Below, piece by piece: positions 1 through 5,676 of a stretch of 8,851 bases of DNA (positions within the stretch are counted from its first letter, which is position 1; the number at the start of each line of letters is the position of its first letter). Made by a program: the position numbers and the translations under genes. The notes beneath the pieces were generated by a model, which saw only the letters and a program-made list of their open reading frames with translations, was not told the DNA's origin and made no database searches. This stretch comes from Bacillota bacterium (GTDB taxonomy: Bacteria > Bacillota > Clostridia > Christensenellales > Aristaeellaceae). Where the stretch lies: contig JAEWYP010000023.1 in the NCBI GenBank assembly GCA_023395615.1, forward strand, positions 1 through 8,851, given 5' to 3'.

Positions 1-1
1 G

Positions 2-46
2 GCGGCTTTTTCTGTGCCAAAGGTTGAAAAAAAGACCGCGGCATGA
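2..46 (+). CDS. possible C-terminal tail of an upstream gene (partial)
   Basis: Frame 2 is open from the window edge and ends at a TGA at 44-46, giving a short tail that reads AAFSVPKVEKKTAA. A lysine- and alanine-rich end like this is plausible for a protein C-terminus, and the stop lies 37 bases before the next gene's start, matching the tight spacing of the other genes. Fourteen residues are not enough to identify a family, and frame 1 also has a stop nearby (25-27), so this may not be coding at all. I propose no function. Confidence 0.25.
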   Translation, partial: AAFSVPKVEKKTAA

Positions 47-72
47 TACATTATCCAAGGAAGCCCAGAAAC

Positions 73-77
73 GGAGG
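73..77 (+). promoter_or_regulatory. ribosome binding site that sets the radical SAM gene start
   Basis: GGAGG lies six bases before the ATG at 84. The same frame is open further upstream and offers a TTG at 24, but that codon directly abuts an AAAGG with no spacer. This site therefore supports 84 as the real start. Confidence 0.75.
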
Positions 78-83
78 AACACG

Positions 84-1925
84 ATGACGGAGCGTATTGA
101 GCGCCTTTTGGAGCGGGTGGAAAAACCCGCACGATATACCGGCAGCGAGATGAACACGGAAGTGAAGCCGATCTCGGAAACGGAAATCTCGTTTGCTTTC
201 TGTTTTCCCGATACCTACGAGGTAGCCATGTCCCACCTCGGTATGAAAATCCTGTATGACATTATTAACAGCCTTTCTTACGCCGTTTGTGAGCGTGTGT
301 GTATGCCCTGGGTGGACATGCTCAAGGCGATGCGTGAAGAAAAAGTGCCGCTGTTCTCGCTGGAAAGCCGTACGGCGCTGAACCGGTTTGATATCGTTGG
401 ATTTACTTTGCAATACGAGATGAGCTACACCAACATTTTGGAGATGCTCTCACTTGGCAATGTGCCGGTGAAGGCCTCCGAACGCACCGACGCAGACCCC
501 ATCGTGGTTGCTGGCGGCCCCTGCGCCTCCAACCCGGAACCGTTGCATGCTTTTATCGATGCGTTTATGATGGGCGATGGGGAAGACGTGATCGTGGAAG
601 TGGTGGATGCGCTGAACGATTGTAAAAAGCGCAATCTGCCGCGTGCGGAGCGTTTGAAAAAACTCGCTTCAATTGAAGGCGTGTACGTGCCCGCGCTTTA
701 CCGTGCGGAATATCACGAGGACGGCACGTTGAAGGCCTTTATGCCGATTGATCCCGCCGCGCCCTCAACGGTGAAAAAGCGCTTTGTCGCCGACCTGAAT
801 GCGACGGCGTATCCGGAAACGATTCCCGTGCCGTATACACAGATCGTACACGACCGGATCATGTTGGAAATTATGCGCGGCTGCACGCGGGGCTGCCGCT
901 TCTGCCAGGCTGGGATGCTGTATCGGCCCGTGCGCGAGCGCAGCCTAGAGAAACTCAACGATCTGGCGCAGAAGCTGGTGGATCACACCGGGTACGAGGA
1001 AATATCGCTTTCCTCGCTGTCCAGCGGAGATTACTCCTGCCTGCCCGCGCTTTGCGAAGGGCTGATGGAGCGCTTCGCAGATCAGCGCGTGAGCATCTCG
1101 CTGCCATCGCTTCGCATCGACAGCGTTGTGAAGGATTCGCTGGCGCAAACCCAAAAGGTGAAGAAAACCAGCCTGACCTTCGCGCCGGAGGCGGGCACCC
1201 AGCGCCTGCGCGACGTCATCAACAAGGGCGTAACGGAAGACGACCTGCGGGGAAAGCTGAAAGACGCCTTTGAAGGCGGCTGGAACAGCGTAAAACTGTA
1301 CTTTATGATGGGACTGCCGACCGAAACGCAGGCAGACCTTGAAGGGATTGCCGCCTTGGCCCGGATGGCGGTAAACGCCTATTATGCGGTGCCCAAAGGC
1401 CAGCGCGCCAAGGGACTGCGTATCACGGTCAGTGCGGCGGTATTTGTGCCCAAGCCGTTTACCCCTTTCCAGTGGTGCGCACAGGATACCATGGAAGTTG
1501 TAAAGCAGAAGCAACAGGAGTTGCGCCGCCTGCTCAACATTCAGGGGGTAACATTCCACTGGCACGATCCCTCCATCAGTTCTCTGGAGGCATGTTTTGC
1601 GGTGGGCGACCGCCGCATGGCAGATGTGCTGTACCGCGCGTGGGAACTCGGCTGCAAGCTGGACGGCTGGAACGACCAGTTCCGTTATGACCTGTGGATG
1701 CAGGCTTTCCGGGATTGCGGCGTGGACCCGGCTTTTTACGCAAATCGCCCGAGAGGGGCGGAAGAGCTGCTTCCGTGGGACTTCATCGACATCGGCGTTA
1801 CCAAGCGCTACCTTCGCCTGGAGTATGAGCGCGCCCTAAAAGCGCAGACGACGAGGGATTGCCGCCAGGGCTGCAACGGATGCGGCATCGAGCGGATAAA
1901 GGGGTTGTGCAGCCTATGCGAATGA
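84..1925 (+). CDS. B12-binding-like radical SAM protein, TIGR03960 family
   Basis: A 613-residue radical SAM enzyme of unknown reaction. The N-terminal part (roughly residues 30-200) resembles the cobalamin-binding-like fold of B12 radical SAM proteins, including an AGGP motif, but I see no DxHxxG cobalamin-ligand motif. The radical SAM core begins near residue 260 and carries the CxxxCxxC cluster motif at C267, C271 and C274 (MRGCTRGCRFCQAG), which should hold the SAM-binding [4Fe-4S] cluster. The C-terminus has a second cysteine group: C593, C597, C600, C609 and C612. The start at 84 is chosen for its GGAGG site and because the family's usual RVEKPARY-like opening follows directly. The gene overlaps the DUF2344 gene by 10 bases; in some bacteria the two are fused, so they probably act together. 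Family assignment is confident; the substrate is unknown. Being next to an RNase E/G gene suggests RNA or ribosome maturation, which is inference only. Confidence 0.93.
   Translation: MTERIERLLERVEKPARYTGSEMNTEVKPISETEISFAFCFPDTYEVAMSHLGMKILYDIINSLSYAVCERVCMPWVDMLKAMREEKVPLFSLESRTALNRFDIVGFTLQYEMSYTNILEMLSLGNVPVKASERTDADPIVVAGGPCASNPEPLHAFIDAFMMGDGEDVIVEVVDALNDCKKRNLPRAERLKKLASIEGVYVPALYRAEYHEDGTLKAFMPIDPAAPSTVKKRFVADLNATAYPETIPVPYTQIVHDRIMLEIMRGCTRGCRFCQAGMLYRPVRERSLEKLNDLAQKLVDHTGYEEISLSSLSSGDYSCLPALCEGLMERFADQRVSISLPSLRIDSVVKDSLAQTQKVKKTSLTFAPEAGTQRLRDVINKGVTEDDLRGKLKDAFEGGWNSVKLYFMMGLPTETQADLEGIAALARMAVNAYYAVPKGQRAKGLRITVSAAVFVPKPFTPFQWCAQDTMEVVKQKQQELRRLLNIQGVTFHWHDPSISSLEACFAVGDRRMADVLYRAWELGCKLDGWNDQFRYDLWMQAFRDCGVDPAFYANRPRGAEELLPWDFIDIGVTKRYLRLEYERALKAQTTRDCRQGCNGCGIERIKGLCSLCE
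1898..1904 (+). promoter_or_regulatory. ribosome binding site for the DUF2344 gene
   Basis: AAAGGGG inside the end of the radical SAM gene lies 11 bases before an ATG at 1916 and 17 before ATGs at 1922 and 1925. The spacing favours 1916. The ATG at 1922 would instead form an ATGA overlap with the upstream stop; both options imply translational coupling. Confidence 0.5.
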
Positions 1926-2608
1926 TGGTTGTATTTGAAAAAAGCCTGCCCGTGCGCTATATCGGCCATCTGGACCTGATGCGCTCGGTGCAGCGCGCGC
2001 TCAGACGCAGCGGTCTGCCGATCCGGTACAGCAACGGTTTTAACCCCCATATCCAGTTAAGCTTCGCCGCGCCCCTGTCCGTGAGCGTGGTGGGGATGCG
2101 GGAGATTATGGATGTGCCTGTGGAGGGCGAGCCGGACCCGGAGAATTTTGCGGCTGTGCTTCGCAAAACCCTGCCGCCGGCGCTGAAAGTACTGTCCGCC
2201 CGTATCATTCCGGATGATTTTCCCACGTTGATGGCGCTGGCGGCCGGGTCGGAACTGCGCGTGGAAATTGACCCCGGCGCGGAAGCAGACAAGGTGGCTG
2301 AAGCGTTCCGGCGCTTCATGGCAACCGACGAATGCGTTACCCTGCGCCGCACGAAAAGCGGCGAGAACCAGACCAACATCCGCCCGTTCATTAGTGATGG
2401 GGCGATAGAACAGACGGAGAACGGCTATACTCTGCGCTGCACGGTTATCAACAAACGGGAAGGTTCGCTGAAACCGTCGGTGCTGATGCAGGCGCTGTGC
2501 GAAATGGCAGGGGTAGAAGCAGCACCGTATATCGCCTATCGGGACAGGATACTGGCAAGCGGGAAGGACGGAACGGCGATCCCTTTGGAGGAATATATCC
2601 ATGGCTGA
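1916..2608 (+). CDS. radical SAM-associated protein, TIGR03936 / DUF2344 family
   Basis: A 230-residue protein of a family found beside, or fused to, TIGR03960 radical SAM proteins. Recognition rests on the conserved N-terminal part: the VRYIGHLDLMR segment (residues 13-23), the RALRRSGLPIRYSNGFNPH segment (27-45) and the following SFAAPLSVSVVG (49-60). There is no signal peptide, membrane segment or cysteine cluster, so it is probably a soluble partner or substrate-binding subunit rather than a catalyst. The biochemical role is unknown. Its start overlaps the upstream gene by 10 bases and its stop lies inside the next gene by 8 bases, which suggests coupled translation of all three. The exact start is uncertain among the ATGs at 1916, 1922 and 1925; this changes at most three residues. 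Confidence 0.9.
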   Translation: MRMMVVFEKSLPVRYIGHLDLMRSVQRALRRSGLPIRYSNGFNPHIQLSFAAPLSVSVVGMREIMDVPVEGEPDPENFAAVLRKTLPPALKVLSARIIPDDFPTLMALAAGSELRVEIDPGAEADKVAEAFRRFMATDECVTLRRTKSGENQTNIRPFISDGAIEQTENGYTLRCTVINKREGSLKPSVLMQALCEMAGVEAAPYIAYRDRILASGKDGTAIPLEEYIHG

Positions 2609-3845
2609 TTTACTTCGCATTCTGGTAAAGGCTTGCGGCACGCACCGCGATATCGCGCTGATCCAGGAGGGAAAACTGACCGAATACTACACGGAGGATG
2701 CCGCGGAGGGCACGCTGGTGAACGCGGTGCTTCTGGGCCGTGTCGAAAACGTGGTGCCGGGGATCAAGGCAGCGTTTGTGCAGATTGGTCAGCCGCTGAA
2801 TGGTTTTCTGCCGCTGAACGAGATGCCGAGCTTTCGCCAGGCGGAAGGCGACAGGACGCCCGCATCCGGCGCAGAAATGATCGTACAGGTGAAGAAGGAC
2901 CCGAAGGATCAAAAGGGCGCTTTCTTAACCCGTGATATCGCACTGCCGGGACAAAACCTGATCTATATGCCGTTCAACCGTTATGCGGGGGTCAGCAAAC
3001 GCGTAACGGAACCCCAGGAGCGTGAAACCCTGCTGGCCATGGCCCGGGAACTGGGCGCGGAAACCGAATTCGGCCTGATTATGCGATACGCCGCCCTTTT
3101 TGCCCGCAGGGACGAGTTGCTTTCGGAGCTTGCGGAGCTTCGCGCACGGTGGACGGAAATCCAGTCGAAAGCAACCTATCAAAAAGCCCCTGCGACCCTG
3201 TACCGCGACCCGTCGGCGCTTACTTCGCTGGTCCGGGATTATGCGCCCCGCTACCAATTAACTATCACCTGTAACGACGCGGTGAACCGGATGCCCGCGC
3301 CTCCCACGGGGTTGTTATGGGAACAGGTGAGCGAAACGGAAATGGAAGCCGCCTGGCGGGCGGCCCGGATTCCGGAACAGATTGCCGAAGCCCTGTCCCG
3401 CAAAGTGGCGTTGAAAAACGGGGGTTCGCTGGTGATTGACGAGCGGGAAGCGCTTTCCACCATAGATGTAAACTCCGGTCGCTATATCGGCGACCGGGAC
3501 AGCGATCTTGCGTTGCAGCTGAACCTTGCAGCCTGCGACGAAATTGCCCGGCAGATACGGCTGCGCAACCTTAGCGGTATCCTGCTGATCGATTTTATCG
3601 ACATGAAAACCGACGAAGCCCGCGACGCTGTGAAGGTGAAGCTGAATGATGCACTTTCCCGCGAGCGTGACAAAACGGTGCTTCACGGCTTTACCAGCCT
3701 TGGCCTGCTGGAGATGACACGCAAACGTACCGGCGTGTCCCTGCGGGATGCGCTGACCACCACATGCGGCGCCTGCGGCGGAACGGGGTACCGCATCCAA
3801 CCAGAAAGGGAAACGACACCTTGCGAAACGAACCCGAATTTGTAA
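2601..3845 (+). CDS. rng: ribonuclease E/G family endoribonuclease, short form
   Basis: A 414-residue cytoplasmic endoribonuclease expected to cut single-stranded RNA in rRNA maturation and mRNA decay. An S1-type RNA-binding region occupies about residues 35-115 (LGRVENVVPGIKAAFVQIG, then NGFLPL). The 5'-sensor/RNase H-like region follows. The metal-binding catalytic acids sit in STIDVNSGR (D289, with N291) and LLIDFIDM (331-335), then GLLEMTRKR (368-376). The zinc-link CxxC is C389/C392 in TCGACGGTG. Two oddities: the position matching E. coli RNase E Thr170 in the 5'-monophosphate pocket is Tyr163 (next to a kept Arg162), and the protein ends 22 residues after the zinc-link, so the C-terminal small domain seen in E. 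coli RNase E is absent. The ATG at 2601 has a GGAGG at 2587-2591. In many Clostridia this gene is followed by rplU-rpmA; here miaB follows. The catalytic residues look intact, so I expect an active enzyme. Confidence 0.94.
   Translation: MADLLRILVKACGTHRDIALIQEGKLTEYYTEDAAEGTLVNAVLLGRVENVVPGIKAAFVQIGQPLNGFLPLNEMPSFRQAEGDRTPASGAEMIVQVKKDPKDQKGAFLTRDIALPGQNLIYMPFNRYAGVSKRVTEPQERETLLAMARELGAETEFGLIMRYAALFARRDELLSELAELRARWTEIQSKATYQKAPATLYRDPSALTSLVRDYAPRYQLTITCNDAVNRMPAPPTGLLWEQVSETEMEAAWRAARIPEQIAEALSRKVALKNGGSLVIDEREALSTIDVNSGRYIGDRDSDLALQLNLAACDEIARQIRLRNLSGILLIDFIDMKTDEARDAVKVKLNDALSRERDKTVLHGFTSLGLLEMTRKRTGVSLRDALTTTCGACGGTGYRIQPERETTPCETNPNL
3803..3811 (+). promoter_or_regulatory. ribosome binding site supporting a TTG start for miaB
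   Basis: AGAAAGGGA lies inside the 3' end of the RNase gene and ends nine bases before an in-frame TTG at 3821. It closely matches the anti-16S consensus AGAAAGGAGG. The next in-frame ATG (3896) has only a weak purine-rich stretch before it, and the ATG at 3764 lies 82 bases into the RNase gene with no comparable site. Confidence 0.6.
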
Positions 3846-5215
3846 CCGAGACGGAACGGCTGAAACAGGAAGAAGCGGAAGAAGCCATAGCCGCTATGCC
3901 CAACCGCCCGGAAACCTACCATATCGTTACCTACGGCTGCCAGATGAACGCGCACGACAGCGAAAAGCTGGCCGGGATGCTAGATCGGATGGGGCTTACG
4001 GAAGCGGACGACCGCACCCACGCGGATCTGGTGATTTTTAACACCTGCTGTGTGCGTGATAACGCGGAGCGCCGCGCGCTGGGCAACGTAATCTGGCTTA
4101 AGGAATTGAAAAAGGAAAAACCGGGCCTGATCATCGGGGTGTGCGGGTGTATGGTGCAGCAGCCCGGCATGGCGGAACGGATATTAAAGCAGTATCCGTT
4201 CATCGATCTGGCGTTTGGCACCCACAACCTGCACACGCTGCCTTCGCTTCTGTACGCCCTGCTTACGCAGCATAAACGTGTGGTGAGCGTGAGCGACCGC
4301 GACGACCTGATCGCCGAAGGGGTGCCGGTACGGAGGCTTAACGATTACAAAGCCTATATCACCATCATGTATGGGTGCAACAACTATTGCTCCTACTGCA
4401 TTGTGCCCTATGTGCGCGGACGGGAGCGCAGCCGCCGAATGGCGGATGTGCTTGCTGAGGCGGAAGCGCTGCTGAAAAGCGGCGTGCAGGAAATTATGCT
4501 GCTGGGGCAGAATGTGAACAGCTATGGCGACGGCGGGAACGAGAGCTTCCCTGGACTGTTGCAGGCGCTGGATCGGTTGGGTGTGCCGAGGATACGGTTT
4601 ATGACCTCGCATCCCAAAGACCTGTCCGACGCGCTGATCGAAACCATGGCAGACAGCGCGCACATCTGCAACCATCTCCACCTGCCGGTGCAAAGCGGCA
4701 GCGATGAAATCCTTGCCGCCATGAACCGCCGCTACACGCGGGAAAAATATCTGGAACGTGTGCAGGCACTGCGCAAGGCGGTGCCGAATATCGGGCTAAC
4801 CACTGACCTGATCGTCGGATTCCCGGGGGAAACCGACGCGCAGTTTGAGGACACGGTTTCGCTGGTGCAAACAGTGGGGTATGATTCTGCGTTCACCTTT
4901 ATCTACAGCCCCCGAAAGAGCACGAAAGCCGCCGAACTGCCGGGGCAGATCGCGGCGGACGTATCCGGCCGCCGAATCCAGCGCCTGATTGAAACCGTGG
5001 AAGCGGGCACCGCAGCCATACACCAGAGCCTGATCGGGCAAAACGAAGCGGTGCTGGTAGAAAGCCTCAGCAAGCGCGACGGGCGCATGGTTTCCGGCAA
5101 GGGAACGCGCGGCATTACGATCACCTTCGAGGGCTCGGAGGCGGACATTGGTCAAATTATCCCGGTCACCATCACTTCCGCGGCGGTCAACACCCTGCGC
5201 GCGGTCAGAAAGTAA
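3821..5215 (+). CDS. miaB: tRNA-2-methylthio-N6-dimethylallyladenosine synthase MiaB
   Basis: A methylthiotransferase of the radical SAM class that converts i6A37 to ms2i6A37 in tRNAs reading U-starting codons, using two [4Fe-4S] clusters. Numbered from the TTG start (464 residues), the N-terminal UPF0004 domain has the three auxiliary-cluster cysteines: C40 (TYGCQMN), C76 (FNTCCVRDNAE) and C110 (VCGCMVQ). The radical SAM CxxxCxxC is C186, C190 and C193 (YGCNNYCSYCIVPYVRGRE). A C-terminal TRAM domain, expected to bind tRNA, covers about residues 395-464. TYGCQMN with NTCCVRDNAE fits MiaB better than MtaB or RimO. The TTG at 3821 is chosen for its ribosome binding site and because Firmicute MiaB proteins usually carry a charged N-terminal extension before TYGCQMN. 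An ATG at 3896 would give 439 residues and keep all motifs. The TTG start overlaps the RNase gene by 25 bases. Confidence 0.95.
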   Translation: MRNEPEFVTETERLKQEEAEEAIAAMPNRPETYHIVTYGCQMNAHDSEKLAGMLDRMGLTEADDRTHADLVIFNTCCVRDNAERRALGNVIWLKELKKEKPGLIIGVCGCMVQQPGMAERILKQYPFIDLAFGTHNLHTLPSLLYALLTQHKRVVSVSDRDDLIAEGVPVRRLNDYKAYITIMYGCNNYCSYCIVPYVRGRERSRRMADVLAEAEALLKSGVQEIMLLGQNVNSYGDGGNESFPGLLQALDRLGVPRIRFMTSHPKDLSDALIETMADSAHICNHLHLPVQSGSDEILAAMNRRYTREKYLERVQALRKAVPNIGLTTDLIVGFPGETDAQFEDTVSLVQTVGYDSAFTFIYSPRKSTKAAELPGQIAADVSGRRIQRLIETVEAGTAAIHQSLIGQNEAVLVESLSKRDGRMVSGKGTRGITITFEGSEADIGQIIPVTITSAAVNTLRAVRK

Positions 5216-5220
5216 AGGAG
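5214..5220 (+). promoter_or_regulatory. ribosome binding site of the Ric-like gene, overlapping the miaB stop
   Basis: AAAGGAG shares its first two bases with the miaB TAA stop (5213-5215) and lies ten bases before the ATG at 5231. Ribosomes ending miaB would therefore sit on this site, which suggests coupled translation. Confidence 0.7.
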
Positions 5221-5230
5221 ATACTTATTT

Positions 5231-5638
5231 ATGGAAAACGTTTTAAATCATGCGGAACAGCTGGCCGAATCCATTCTGGACAGCGAGGAGTTTATCAAGA
5301 TGAGGCTGGCGGAACAGGCTGCGATGCGGGACGAAGCGGCGACCCAGCTGATCACGGATTATTCCGAGCGCCGTAAAGAAGTGGAAAATCTGCTGGCAAC
5401 CAGCGACATGGACCACAGCGCGTTAGCGGAAGCGGGAAAACGGCTGGAAGATGCGCAGAAAGCCATGGAAGAGAACGAAAAGATCAAAGCCATGCGCGAA
5501 GCGAACGACGCGTTTAACCAGATGATGCAACAGGTCAATAAAATCATCAAGCTGGTAGTGACCGGCGAATCCGACGAGGAAGAGGACGGCTGCAGCAACT
5601 GTTCCGGCTCCTGCGAAAGCTGCGGCGGCTGCCACTGA
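5231..5638 (+). CDS. YlbF/YmcA (Ric) family protein with cysteine-rich C-terminus
   Basis: A 135-residue, strongly helical and charged protein of the Com_YlbF family. In B. subtilis the members RicA (YmcA) and RicF (YlbF), together with RicT (YaaT), form a complex carrying Fe-S clusters that works with RNase Y in mRNA maturation and affects competence, sporulation and biofilm formation. Residues 1-110 are helical, including a long probable coiled-coil hairpin (about 20-105). An acidic linker (SDEEED, 114-119) leads to a tail with C121, C124, C128, C131, C134 and a terminal H135, a likely metal or Fe-S ligand set. Its place directly between miaB and mutS matches ymcA of B. subtilis, so I favour a RicA-like identity. 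Sequence alone does not let me separate RicA from RicF, so I leave the symbol empty. Family confidence is high; the cluster-binding role is inference from the cysteines and the relatives. Confidence 0.88.
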   Translation: MENVLNHAEQLAESILDSEEFIKMRLAEQAAMRDEAATQLITDYSERRKEVENLLATSDMDHSALAEAGKRLEDAQKAMEENEKIKAMREANDAFNQMMQQVNKIIKLVVTGESDEEEDGCSNCSGSCESCGGCH

Positions 5639-5658
5639 CACGCCGCCCGTAAACCGCC

Positions 5659-5666
5659 AGAAAGGA
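5659..5666 (+). promoter_or_regulatory. mutS ribosome binding site
   Basis: AGAAAGGA lies ten bases before the mutS ATG at 5677, within the 38-base gap after the Ric-like gene. It supports the start that yields the canonical MutS opening TPMMQQYL. Confidence 0.7.
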
Positions 5667-5676
5667 CAGACCGCCC

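Noticed and set aside
24..83. Twenty-codon N-terminal extension of the radical SAM protein from a TTG at 24
   Set aside because: The only purine-rich stretch directly abuts the TTG with no spacer, while GGAGG sits correctly before the ATG at 84, where family similarity begins.
174..260. Cobalamin-ligand DxHxxG motif in the N-terminal domain of the radical SAM protein
   Set aside because: The nearest candidate, MSHLGMK, lacks the aspartate two residues before the histidine and has the wrong glycine spacing, so base-off cobalamin binding is not supported.
3764..3820. ATG start for miaB at 3764, 82 bases inside rng
   Set aside because: The extra residues are the out-of-frame reading of the RNase zinc-link region and resemble nothing in MiaB; the TTG at 3821 has a better ribosome binding site.
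5622..5646. Inverted repeat GCGGCG / CGCCGC around the stop of the Ric-like gene, considered as a terminator or attenuator
   Set aside because: The stem is only six base pairs with a 13-base loop, no T run follows, and the left arm is explained by codons for the Cys-Gly-Gly-Cys tail.
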